From Bradyrhizobium tropiciagri (GTDB lineage Bacteria > Pseudomonadota > Alphaproteobacteria > Rhizobiales > Xanthobacteraceae): DNA of 45,075 nucleotides. The stretch covers positions 1-45,075 of the forward strand of contig NZ_LFLZ01000071.1 of NCBI RefSeq assembly GCF_001189845.1, given 5' to 3'. Under the pieces are notes generated by a model. The model worked only from the letters and a program-made list of their open reading frames with translations. It was not told the DNA's origin and ran no database searches. The position numbers and the translations under genes are program-made. Positions 5,836 to 13,899 of the stretch are shown piece after piece (the stretch's first letter is position 1; the number at the start of each line of letters is the position of its first letter).

Positions 5836-8655
5836 GTGCAGGTCTCAGAACAGGACAGGACGCCGGCCGGCGCGATTGTTCCATGCCGGATCGGCGTGCG
5901 CGCGGGTTCGATGGCCCGCGTCATGCTCTGGCCGTTGCTGCTCGGCGCAATCCTGATGCCGCGGCTGGGCGAGGCGCAGGACGCGACATGGAGCGCCCAT
6001 CCTGTCTCGAACGACTGGACCGATTCCGCCAACTGGAGTTCCAACTTCCCGCCGACGGGGACGGCGACTTTCGGCGCCTCCAGCCAAACCGCGATCACGC
6101 ATCCGGGAATAGTCTCGGTCGGGACGATTGTGTTGAACAGCGATGCGCCGGCCTACAGGTTCAGTGTGGGCCTGACGTTTACCGGCCGGGGAATCGTCAA
6201 CAAATCAGGCTCTGCTCCGGTTTTCGACAATGGAGTTGGCTTTAGTAACGCCAGTTCGGCCGGTAACGCCATCATCAACACGACTTCTGGCGGGGCCTTT
6301 TTCAACAACACCAGCACCGCGGCCAATGCCACGATCAACAACGCCGGCACCGTTCTCTTTGCGGACAGCAGCTCGGCCGGCAACGCCACTATCAACAGTC
6401 TCAATTCTATTATTGCCGAGATACATTTTTCCAACACCAGCTCGGCTGGCAACGCCCATATCAGTAACGGCTTCTCTCTGACCTTTGACGACCACAGCAC
6501 GGCGGCCAACGCCATCATTGCCAACCCTCGCGGCGGTGACGTGATTTTCGCCGCCAGCAGCACGGCTGCTAACGCAAGCATCACCAACAACGAAATTGTG
6601 AATTTTGAATTTTCCAGTACCGCCGCCAATGCCAGCATCACGAACTTCGGCAACGGCAGGCTCTTTTTTGGTGATGCCAGCAGCGCCGGCAATGCGACGA
6701 TCATCAACAACGCCGGTGGGCTGACATTCTTTAGTGCTCAAGCCACTGGCGGTAATGCGCGTTTCATCAACAACGCGGGCGGCGTGTTCGACATGTCGAA
6801 CTTGGCAAGCGCCGGCATGACGGCGGGCTCGATCGAGGGGGCGGGATCGTTTGTCCTTGGCGGCAAGACGCTCACTGTCGGCTCCAACAATCTCTCCACG
6901 GAGGTGTCCGGCGTCATCAGCGGCACCGGCGGCGGCCTTACCAAGGTCGGCACCGGCGCGCTGACGCTGTCAGGTATCAACACCTACACGGGCGCAACGG
7001 TGGTCAGTGCCGGAACGCTCGCGGTCAATGGCTCGATCGCGCAATCCGCGGTAAGCGTCAACGGCGGCGGCACGCTCGCCGGCGCCGGCACCGTCGGCGC
7101 GACCACGATCGCCGGCGGTGGTACGGTCTCGCCTGGCGGTGGCGCGGGTGGCGCGATCGGCACGCTCCATATTGCCGGCAACATGGCTATGCTGCCGGGT
7201 GCCATCTACGCCCTCGACCTCAACGCGGCCGGACGGAGCGGCAGGATCGTTGCGAGTGGAGCAGCCAATCTTTCCGGCGGAACCGTGCGGCTGGCGTCGG
7301 TGAACGGTTTCCTCCTCAACGCGCCCTACACGATTCTGACCGCAGCGGGAGGAAGGACCGGCACGTTCTCGGGCTTAATGTCCGGCACCAGCAGCTTCGC
7401 CTTCATCTCGCCCAGCCTGACCTACGATGCAAACGACGTGTTCCTGACGTTTGCGCGCAACAATGTGCGCTTTGCGAGCGCAGCGCAAACGCGCAACCAG
7501 ATCGCGACGGGGGCCGGGTTAGACGGCCTCGGCCGCGGGCCGGCGTTCAACGCGCTCGCCTTCAGCACGACGCCGGCGCAGGCGCGCTTTGCGTTCGACC
7601 AGCTCTCCGGCGAGCTGCACGCGAGCGCGGCGGGCGCAATGCTCGATGAGTCGCGAGACGTCCGTGACGCCGTGATCGGCCGGCTGCGGCACCTTTCGGC
7701 AGCGCGGACGGACCGTCTGCGGCGCTCGCCGGCATCGGTCCTCAGCGTCGCGATCGACGGCAGCGGCGCCTTGGCCTACGCGGCCGAACCGGCCTTCAAG
7801 GCCGCGCCGAAATTTTTGCCGCAGGAGAGCGTGATGACCGCCTGGGCGCAAGCCGTCGGCGATTGGGGGCACACGGGCAGCGACGGCAATGCCGCCGCGC
7901 TCAGGCGTGAGACCGGCGGCGTCATCTCCGGTGTCGACGCCACTTTCGACGCGCGCTGGCGGGCCGGCTTTGCCGGCGGCTACACCCAGTCCTTGCTGCA
8001 TGTCGATGACCGCCGCTCCGCCGCCACCATCAACAATTATCACCTCGCGCTCTATGGCGGTGGCCAGCTCGACGCCTGGGCTCTGCGTGGCGGCGCCGCC
8101 TTCACCGCGCACAGCATCGATACCGATCGCGCGATCATGTTTCCCGGCTTCTTCGACGCCGCCAAGGCGAGCTACGACGCCCACACCGCCCAGGTGTTCG
8201 GCGAGATCGGCCGCGGCTTCGCACTTGGCCGTGTCGCGCTCGAGCCGTTCGCGGGGCTGGCTTATGTGCATCTCGACACCGGCCATTTTACCGAGACCGG
8301 CAGCGCGGCGCTGAGCGGCGGCGGCGGCGCCTTGGCCACCGCCTTCACCACGCTCGGGCTGCGCGGCGAGGGCGCGGTAGCGCTGGCTGACGGCAAGCCG
8401 CTGACGGTGCGCGGCACGTTCGGCTGGCGGCACGCGTTCGGCGATGTGAGGCCGGAAACGCTGCTGGCGTTTTCCGGCGGCGGCACACCGTTCACGGTTG
8501 CCGGCGTGCCGATCGCGCGCGATGCGTTGCTGGTCGAAGCGGGTCTCGGCTTCAACCTAGCGCACAATGCCAGCGTTGGCCTCATCTATTCGGGACAGCT
8601 TGCGCGTGATTCGCACGATCACACCGCCAAGGGCGAGATCAACTGGAAATTCTAA
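5836..8655 (+). CDS. Autotransporter outer-membrane beta-barrel protein with short Ala/Asn-rich repeats
   Basis: This 939-residue type Va secreted protein has an extended N-terminus and a hydrophobic signal (VMLWPLLLGAILMPRLGEAQ). A passenger with about nine imperfect repeats of some 20 residues follows at about 130-325, each centred on [ST][ST]A[AG]NA followed by [TSIH]I. Next comes an autotransporter-associated beta-strand repeat (KVGTGALTLSGINTYTGAT, residues near 375). A C-terminal barrel at about 680-939 ends in phenylalanine (EINWKF), as outer-membrane assembly requires. The GTG start at 5836 is chosen for the AGGGAG site seven bases before it; ATG 5911 would give a shorter signal. A passenger of stacked beta-helix turns is expected. 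The role (adhesion or surface display) is inferred. No protease triad was recognised. Confidence 0.9.
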   Translation: MQVSEQDRTPAGAIVPCRIGVRAGSMARVMLWPLLLGAILMPRLGEAQDATWSAHPVSNDWTDSANWSSNFPPTGTATFGASSQTAITHPGIVSVGTIVLNSDAPAYRFSVGLTFTGRGIVNKSGSAPVFDNGVGFSNASSAGNAIINTTSGGAFFNNTSTAANATINNAGTVLFADSSSAGNATINSLNSIIAEIHFSNTSSAGNAHISNGFSLTFDDHSTAANAIIANPRGGDVIFAASSTAANASITNNEIVNFEFSSTAANASITNFGNGRLFFGDASSAGNATIINNAGGLTFFSAQATGGNARFINNAGGVFDMSNLASAGMTAGSIEGAGSFVLGGKTLTVGSNNLSTEVSGVISGTGGGLTKVGTGALTLSGINTYTGATVVSAGTLAVNGSIAQSAVSVNGGGTLAGAGTVGATTIAGGGTVSPGGGAGGAIGTLHIAGNMAMLPGAIYALDLNAAGRSGRIVASGAANLSGGTVRLASVNGFLLNAPYTILTAAGGRTGTFSGLMSGTSSFAFISPSLTYDANDVFLTFARNNVRFASAAQTRNQIATGAGLDGLGRGPAFNALAFSTTPAQARFAFDQLSGELHASAAGAMLDESRDVRDAVIGRLRHLSAARTDRLRRSPASVLSVAIDGSGALAYAAEPAFKAAPKFLPQESVMTAWAQAVGDWGHTGSDGNAAALRRETGGVISGVDATFDARWRAGFAGGYTQSLLHVDDRRSAATINNYHLALYGGGQLDAWALRGGAAFTAHSIDTDRAIMFPGFFDAAKASYDAHTAQVFGEIGRGFALGRVALEPFAGLAYVHLDTGHFTETGSAALSGGGGALATAFTTLGLRGEGAVALADGKPLTVRGTFGWRHAFGDVRPETLLAFSGGGTPFTVAGVPIARDALLVEAGLGFNLAHNASVGLIYSGQLARDSHDHTAKGEINWKF

Positions 8656-8674
8656 TGCTCACACGAACGGGCGA

Positions 8675-8729
8675 GAGGACGTTTGTACAATTTCTGAATA
8701 TTAGAACAATATCCTAGAGCTGACCCACG
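8675..8729. repeat. Copy 1 of a duplicated 55-base sequence
   Basis: This stretch matches 12911-12965 at about 45 of 55 positions, including 20 identical bases in a row (ACAATTTCTGAATATTAGAA, here 8688-8707). It begins 20 bases after the autotransporter stop. The core TTCTGAATATTAGAA is partly palindromic and much AT-richer than its surroundings. It sits directly against a permease gene fragment. Confidence 0.7.
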
Positions 8730-8730
8730 T

Positions 8731-8765
8731 GCCCGGCCAGCACGATGCCGAACACGAAGTTATTG
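8731..8765 (-). pseudogene. Fragment of a MalG-like ABC permease gene
   Basis: Bases 8731-8760 match 13251-13280, inside the permease gene at 13075-13899, at 28 of 30 positions and on the same strand; the minus strand can encode NFVFGIVLAG in both places. Nothing else of the permease is recognisable around it. It is a remnant of a duplicated or rearranged permease region. Bases 8766-8879 hold no gene. Confidence 0.65.
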
Positions 8766-8879
8766 CCGCTCAACCGTAGCGATCATATACGCGATCTCCT
8801 TGTCAGCAATTCGGAAACGCTGCGCTCAAAGGCTCAGCATACCGTTGCACGTCAAGTGGACCACCGTCTTTCAAGCAAT

Positions 8880-10049
8880 TTAGGGGCTGTTCCCCGACCC
8901 ATTTGACGCACGAAACGTGGCTTGGGAGCCAAGCTGCGGCTTCAAGACCAGGTCGAAGCTGGAGCGCGTTTTTCCGTCCTGGAACACCACGCCGTTCGGG
9001 CTGAAGGCGACCTTGTCCGGGTGCTTGTTCAACGTCTGCCATTTGCACGATATGGCGACGATACCATAAGCTGAAACCGGCTTGACCTCTCCGGGGTCCG
9101 CCACGCCATTGCCATTGGCATCGCGCCAAAGCGCGAGGCCGGCCAGTTCTTTGCCCGTCAAAATGCCGTCGCGGTCGTCATCGAGTGCGGCCAGCGGCGC
9201 GTATCCGTTGTTCCAAAACATCCAGAACGTGACGTTGCCGAACAACTGCCGGCCGCTGGTGATTTTGCCATCGAGCTTCGGGTCGCTCACCAGCCAGGCA
9301 GCTTTGGGCGTAATCCAGCTCCATTCGCGATCCAACCCGCTGCCGTCGACGTCGAATGTCACCCGCGCGTCGGGTGCTTCGAGGTCGGTGGTAGTGAGCC
9401 CATCGGCCAGCGGCACTGCGATGGGAGTGACCGGGTATGGCAGCTTTCCCATGGTGGCGGCGTGGTCCTTCAGCGTCTCGATCTCGCGCTTGTCCTTCTC
9501 GGCGTCGAGAAGCGGGACGAGGTAAGAGACGACTTCGCCGGTCAGAGTCCACCCGCCCATTTTACTGTCCGTCAGGCTCTTTTCCTCCTCCCAGGCGGCG
9601 CTTGCGATCGTTCGATATTGCTTCACCGCATCGTCTTTCCTGCCGGCCTGCTCGGTCAGCCAGGCGAGGCCGAGCCGGATGACAAGGTTATCCTTGTCCA
9701 GTTCCAATGCCTGCTTGTACGCTTTCAAAGCGGCTTCCAGATGCGCCTGCGAGGCGGCATTCAAAGTGGGGTCAGAGGCAGTCGTTACCGTACCGAAAGG
9801 AACGGCCGGCGGCTGAATGCCATGGTAGGCCTTCGGTACAGTCAGCGGGTCGGACTTCTGAGCGTAAGCCATGCCATGCGCACGACCAAGGTTCAGCAAC
9901 GCCTCGACGCTGGTAGGATCGTCCTTGGCGATCTTCTCTAGGTTCTCGATAAGCCTTGCGACCGGGATCCGCTCCTCTTCCACGCCCATCCACCTGCCGA
10001 GCGCCGGCGACGTCGCGGCAAAGAAAACCACCAGCAAGAGCAAGCGCAC
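8880..10049 (-). CDS. Exported TPR protein with EF-hand-like calcium-binding module
   Basis: This 389-residue protein has a signal peptide (MRLLLLVVFFAATSPALG) and a helical TPR-like half at about 30-200 (SVEALLNLGRAHG, then HLEAALKAYKQALELDKDN). A C-terminal module follows. Two loops fit the 12-position EF-hand pattern exactly: Asp290, Asp292, Asp294, Gly295 and Glu301, and Asp310, Asn312, Asn314, Gly315 and Glu321. An additional FDVDGSGLD lies at 232-240. The layout of this half (DGSG, ITSGRQLFG, GYAPLAALD, LWRDANGNGVADPGEV) resembles a module found in RTX-type secreted proteins. The GTG start is supported by GGAG five bases upstream. Its function is unknown. Confidence 0.7.
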   Translation of the reverse strand: MRLLLLVVFFAATSPALGRWMGVEEERIPVARLIENLEKIAKDDPTSVEALLNLGRAHGMAYAQKSDPLTVPKAYHGIQPPAVPFGTVTTASDPTLNAASQAHLEAALKAYKQALELDKDNLVIRLGLAWLTEQAGRKDDAVKQYRTIASAAWEEEKSLTDSKMGGWTLTGEVVSYLVPLLDAEKDKREIETLKDHAATMGKLPYPVTPIAVPLADGLTTTDLEAPDARVTFDVDGSGLDREWSWITPKAAWLVSDPKLDGKITSGRQLFGNVTFWMFWNNGYAPLAALDDDRDGILTGKELAGLALWRDANGNGVADPGEVKPVSAYGIVAISCKWQTLNKHPDKVAFSPNGVVFQDGKTRSSFDLVLKPQLGSQATFRASNGSGNSP

Positions 10050-10335
10050 GGCGACTCCGACTTGTAAGGGAGATTGTGGTCAATTTATCCGGTGCACACT
10101 GACGTTGCTAGGGTCTGGATGGAGCTTGTGGCGCATACACGGACTAGTCGCTGCTAGGAAAAGTGTTTGTCGCCTGCCATTGTCGGTTCATGGGCCCTTA
10201 GCCGACATGACCAAACGCGCCTCTCTTGTCGGCTTCTGACGATAATGCAGACGCCGTTCGGCAGGCGGACTTATGGGTACGGCCTAGTTGCGGACCCGGC
10301 CTCATTGGCGCGCAGCCATCGCCGGATCAAAATGC
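10050..10335. other. 286-base intergenic stretch without a recognisable gene
   Basis: No coding frame with a plausible start and composition was seen. A short inverted repeat, TGTCGG and CCGACA around TTCATGGGCCCTTAG (about 10182-10208), is the only structure noted. The stretch should contain the promoter of the upstream-facing TPR protein gene; no confident -35/-10 pair was picked. Confidence 0.4.
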
Positions 10336-10863
10336 CTACCCCTTCGCGGCGGGGACGGGCGGCACCGGCAGAATGATTTCGGAAGCGACCTTCCAGTCCT
10401 TTCCGACGCGAAGCCAATCGATGATCATTAGAAACGGCCTGGCTGTTCCATCCTGCCCCGCATAAGACACCGTGATGTTCATCGGCACGTAGGATTCGGC
10501 GACGTCGCGCGTCAGGCCGACAATTTTGAGCTTCGAATAATCTGGCTCGAGTACGACCAGGCCGGAGCTGCCGATATCATGCAGCTTTTGATCAATCGCC
10601 TCGTTGCCCCAAAAGCCGGCCCAGTTGCCCTCGGACTGGACCGCGCTCTTGGCCACCAACAGGGTCGAGGGTGATTGCCAGAACATCCCGTGCAGAGCCT
10701 TGAAATCGTGCTTGTTGGCTAATTCCAGCAGCTTGCCGAACTTGGATTTTATCGCGCTGAGGCTAGCAGCATCCAGCGGCTCTTTCCCGACGGCGGAAGC
10801 AGACGCGACAGGGCCGGTGGCAAGAGCTGAGGCAGCGATAGCGACAAGCAATGTCTTGTGCAT
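10336..10863 (-). CDS. Exported NTF2/SnoaL-like protein
   Basis: This 175-residue protein has a clear signal peptide (MHKTLLVAIAASALATGPVASASA). The mature part has the alternation of an N-terminal helix pair (LSAIKSKFGKLLELANKHD) and strands (TLLVAKSAV, TARPFLMIIDWLRVGKDWKV) typical of NTF2-like folds. The start at 10863 is chosen because an AAGGGAA site precedes it and the signal peptide begins there; the frame is open further upstream. Such proteins are often small-molecule binders; no catalytic residues are obvious. It lies 73 bases downstream of the alpha/beta hydrolase on the same strand, so co-transcription is likely. Confidence 0.7.
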   Translation of the reverse strand: MHKTLLVAIAASALATGPVASASAVGKEPLDAASLSAIKSKFGKLLELANKHDFKALHGMFWQSPSTLLVAKSAVQSEGNWAGFWGNEAIDQKLHDIGSSGLVVLEPDYSKLKIVGLTRDVAESYVPMNITVSYAGQDGTARPFLMIIDWLRVGKDWKVASEIILPVPPVPAAKG

Positions 10864-10936
10864 GCAGGAAATTCCCTTCGAACGTCTGGCTCGCGTCGAG
10901 ACCGCTCCCGGCATGAACGTGTCGGGAGCGGCGCTG

Positions 10937-11707
10937 TCACTTCGCGAGTGCGGCCTTTTCAATCACCTCGGCGACTTCCTTGGCATGAACGACGAGCGAG
11001 GCATGGCTGCCGGCGACTTCCGTCGTCTGAGCCTTCATCCTGGCTGCGAACGACTTCTGGGCCTCCGGCGCGATGACTTTGTCCTTGGTGCTGATGGCGT
11101 AGAACGTCGGCTTGTCATGCCAGGCCGCAGTGTCGACGGGGGCTTCGAACGCAACGTGGTTCAACGGAAGCTGCGAATTGGCCAGGTGCGCAGCGATTTC
11201 CGGCGGTAGGTCGGCCGCGACAGCCGACGGAAACACCTTGGGATCGATGTACAGATTGCCCTTCGCGTCGGGATGGATCGCATTGCCGCCTTCCGTCGGC
11301 GGGCCGGCCTTTGCCAGTGACGCCAGGGATTCGCCGACCTCCGGCGCGAAGGCGGAAACATAGACCAGCGCCGAGACCTTGGGATCGTTGCCGGCTTGCG
11401 TGATCACCACGCCACCCCAGGAGTGGCCGACCAGAACGGTCTTGCCGTTCTGCTTCGCGAGCGCTTGTTTGGTGGCATCGACGTCGGCGGCAAGCGAAGT
11501 GAGCGGATTTTCCACGAGCGTGACGTTGTAGCCTTTCCTCGTGAGAATATCGGCAACGGGTTGCCAACTGGTCTGGTCCACGAAAGCGCCGTGCACCAGC
11601 ACGATGTTGTGGGCTGCGCCCTTGGGCAGTTCGGCGGAATTGGCCGAGCCGACCAACGTCGATCCGGCCAGGAGTATGGTGGCGGCTGAGAGCAGGAGAT
11701 TTCGCAT
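10937..11707 (-). CDS. Exported alpha/beta-hydrolase (esterase-like)
   Basis: This 256-residue protein has a signal peptide (RNLLLSAATILLAGSTLVGSANSA). The alpha/beta-hydrolase features are complete: oxyanion-hole HG in VLVHGAF (39-40), nucleophile Ser96 in GHSWGG, acid Asp209 in STKDKV and His235 in GSHASLVV. The GSHASLV ending and small cap resemble the salicylate-esterase/pheophorbidase-like subgroup. ATG 11707 is preferred because the signal peptide starts there. The divergent AraC regulator 215 bases away is the probable controller, and the NTF2-like gene follows. The substrate, probably a small ester, is unknown. Confidence 0.85.
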   Translation of the reverse strand: MRNLLLSAATILLAGSTLVGSANSAELPKGAAHNIVLVHGAFVDQTSWQPVADILTRKGYNVTLVENPLTSLAADVDATKQALAKQNGKTVLVGHSWGGVVITQAGNDPKVSALVYVSAFAPEVGESLASLAKAGPPTEGGNAIHPDAKGNLYIDPKVFPSAVAADLPPEIAAHLANSQLPLNHVAFEAPVDTAAWHDKPTFYAISTKDKVIAPEAQKSFAARMKAQTTEVAGSHASLVVHAKEVAEVIEKAALAK

Positions 11708-11922
11708 CGAGTGTTCCTGTTGACGTATCGGACGAACATAGTCCGAGGGAATGGGCAGGCGTTTCCAGCGAGGTCGCGGTTCTTCCATCTGCCGTCGGCG
11801 AAATAGTTGCCGCACGTCACGTCGGCCCGCGGCGGTATGACGTATTCCACGGCCCCTACGGACGATAGAGATCAATCGTCCGGATGTTGTGTCGGATCGT
11901 CCGCAGGCCTAATCTCGGCGGC

Positions 11923-12885
11923 ATGGATATACTCGCCCAGGTGCTCGATCGCGTTCGTCTCAGCGGGACGCTGCTCTTTCACTTCGAGCTGGGCCATCCC
12001 TGGCGTCTTGAGTTGCCGGCACGTCCCTACGCTCTGTTTCACTATCTCAGCCAGGGCTCCGCGACCCTTGCGGTCGGACAGGGGAAGAAAATCCAGATGA
12101 CTGGGGGCGACTTTGTCGTCATCACGCGCGGAGAGCCCCACGTGTTTTATTCGGATCGCCGGGCCGAGCCTCTGCGGATTATGGATATCGATCGATCGTC
12201 GCCGCGTCTTGGCTTCATTCGTCACGGCGGCCGTGCAAAGCCGCTCTCGGCCATGCTCTGCGGCAATTTCACGGTGTCGCGGCCGCTGTTTGGCAACGTG
12301 CTGGAGTTACTTCCACGCGTGCTCTTGCTGAAGCCAACGGCGGACAGTGGTTGGCTTGAAGCAATCCTGCGCCGCTTGATGAGCGAGTCTGCGACCGAGC
12401 GTCCCGGTCAACGCGTCGCGCTTTCGCGATTGACGGAAGTGCTCTTTGTCGAGGTGCTCCGAAGCTGGATCGCGTCTCTCGGTCCCGGAGAAGGCGGGTG
12501 GCTCGGAGCGATATCGGACCCGCACATCGGGCCCGCACTGAAGCTGATCCACGAAAACCCGGAGCGGCCCTGGGCCCTGAGCGACCTCGGCCGCCGCGTG
12601 GGGCTCGGCCGTTCGGCATTTTCGGCCCGTTTCACCAGACTCGTCGGCCAGTCCATGCATCGTTACGTCATCGAGCGACGGATGGCAGAAGCCGCGTTCC
12701 TGCTCGAAACCAGCGACGAGCCGATCGCACGAATTGCGAGCCGGGTCGGTTACGAGACAGCGGCGGCGTTTTCGAAGCTGTTCCACCGGCATCACGGCCT
12801 GTCGCCCGGCCGGTATCGAGCGGCTCGACGATCCGACGGCGGAAGAAGGCAAGGGGACGCTCAGGAAGCAGAAGTTGCCGAATGA
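11923..12885 (+). CDS. AraC-family regulator with N-terminal cupin domain
   Basis: From ATG 11923 this is 320 residues (MDILAQVLDRVRLSG); ATG 11884 would add 13. The N-terminal half is a cupin-type sensor (SGTLLFHFELGHPW, then HYLSQGSATLAVG and DFVVITRGEPHVF). The C-terminal half carries paired helix-turn-helix motifs (WALSDLGRRVGLGRSAFSARF and PIARIASRVGYETAAAFSKLF), ending in HGLSPGRYR. It is divergent from the exported alpha/beta-hydrolase, the usual arrangement for regulators of this type, so it probably controls that gene. A repeat copy follows its stop by 25 bases. Confidence 0.87.
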   Translation: MDILAQVLDRVRLSGTLLFHFELGHPWRLELPARPYALFHYLSQGSATLAVGQGKKIQMTGGDFVVITRGEPHVFYSDRRAEPLRIMDIDRSSPRLGFIRHGGRAKPLSAMLCGNFTVSRPLFGNVLELLPRVLLLKPTADSGWLEAILRRLMSESATERPGQRVALSRLTEVLFVEVLRSWIASLGPGEGGWLGAISDPHIGPALKLIHENPERPWALSDLGRRVGLGRSAFSARFTRLVGQSMHRYVIERRMAEAAFLLETSDEPIARIASRVGYETAAAFSKLFHRHHGLSPGRYRAARRSDGGRRQGDAQEAEVAE

Positions 12886-12910
12886 GCTTGGTTCAGCTGC
12901 CTTGGTGCGG

Positions 12911-12965
12911 GCGGATGTTTGCACAATTTCTGAATATTAGAAATATATCCCTGAGTTGCCCGACG
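12911..12965. repeat. Copy 2 of the duplicated 55-base sequence
   Basis: This is the partner of 8675-8729 and lies just before the 3' end of the intact ABC permease gene. With copy 1 it brackets a 4.2 kb block (TPR protein, NTF2-like protein, hydrolase, AraC). The intact permease text that copy 1 has lost lies downstream of this copy. Confidence 0.7.
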
Positions 12966-13002
12966 CGTCAAGTTGCCTCGCTGAACGCGGGGGTGCCGCC
13001 GG

Positions 13003-13025
13003 CCCCTTTGCATGGGGTTGTTTTT
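13003..13025 (+). terminator. Weak intrinsic terminator after the AraC gene
   Basis: CCCC (13003-13006), a seven-base loop and GGGG (13014-13017) are followed by TTGTTTTT. The stem is short but the T-run is unusual for this GC-rich DNA. It could end transcription from the AraC gene. Confidence 0.35.
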
Positions 13026-13074
13026 CGATATTTTGGCCGAGCCTCCCGCGACGGCCCGATAACTTCATCTTGCC

Positions 13075-13899
13075 CTAGCCGCCCTTCACCGCACCGGCCG
13101 TCAGCCCGGCAACAATCTGCCGCTGCGCCAGCACCGTGAGCAGCAGCACCGGCGCGGTCACGATCAGCGCGGCGGCGGCGAGCGGGCCCCAGCTCAGCTG
13201 GTCGAACGAGATCATGTTGTAGACCGCGACCGGCAGCGTGCGGGTCTCGCGTCCGGCCAGCACGATGCCGAAGACGAAGTTGTTCCAGGAGAAGATCACC
13301 GCGAGGATGAAGGCGACCGCAAGCCCGGGCCTCGCGATCGGCAGCGCGACATGGCGGAACACCTGCCAGCGCGTGGCGCCGTCGATCAGCGCGGCTTCCT
13401 CCAGCTCCAGCGGCGTGGTCTCGAAATAGCCGATCATGATCCAGATCACGATCGGCACCGTGACCACGAGGTGGATGATGATCTGCGGCACCAGCGTGCC
13501 GAGCAGGCCGAGCCACTGGAACAGCAGGAACAGCGGGATCAGATATGACAGGCCCGGCGTGATGCGCGCGATCAGGATCACGATCGCCGATTTATGCGCC
13601 GCCATGCGCGCAATGCCGTAGCCGGCGGGCACGCCGACCAGCATCGCTAGGGCCGTGGCGCAACCGGTGACGACGAGGCTGTTGGTGAAGTAGGTCAGGA
13701 AGCGGTTGGAGGCGAACACGTCGGCATAGTTCTTCCAGGCGATATGCTCGGGGAAGAACACCGGCGGATAGGAGGCGTTGTCGATCTCGAATTTGAGCGA
13801 CAGCGAGGCCATCCAGAGGAAGAACAGGATCGCCGGCGAGACGATGACGAACACCGACAGCCACAGCCCGATCCGTCCGAGGATATAGCGCGGGTTCAT
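13075..13899 (-). CDS. ABC sugar-type importer permease (MalG/COG0395-like)
   Basis: This 274-residue inner-membrane permease has six predicted helices. The binding-protein-dependent transport EAA loop reads EEAALIDGATRWQVFRHVALP, with the conserved Glu-Ala-Ala and Gly, and docks the ATPase. ATG 13899 overlaps the upstream permease stop by four bases (ATGA), which indicates translational coupling; a start at 13926 is less likely. A short segment of this gene (13251-13280) recurs as a remnant at 8731-8760. The operon continues from a binding protein and a MalF-like permease, but no ATPase gene is nearby. Confidence 0.92.
   Translation of the reverse strand: MNPRYILGRIGLWLSVFVIVSPAILFFLWMASLSLKFEIDNASYPPVFFPEHIAWKNYADVFASNRFLTYFTNSLVVTGCATALAMLVGVPAGYGIARMAAHKSAIVILIARITPGLSYLIPLFLLFQWLGLLGTLVPQIIIHLVVTVPIVIWIMIGYFETTPLELEEAALIDGATRWQVFRHVALPIARPGLAVAFILAVIFSWNNFVFGIVLAGRETRTLPVAVYNMISFDQLSWGPLAAAALIVTAPVLLLTVLAQRQIVAGLTAGAVKGG

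Noticed and set aside
5836..8655. Several minus-strand open frames opposite the autotransporter (for example 6153-6710 and 7519-8433)
   Set aside because: Their amino-acid repeats merely mirror the passenger repeats; they lack ribosome binding sites and family features.
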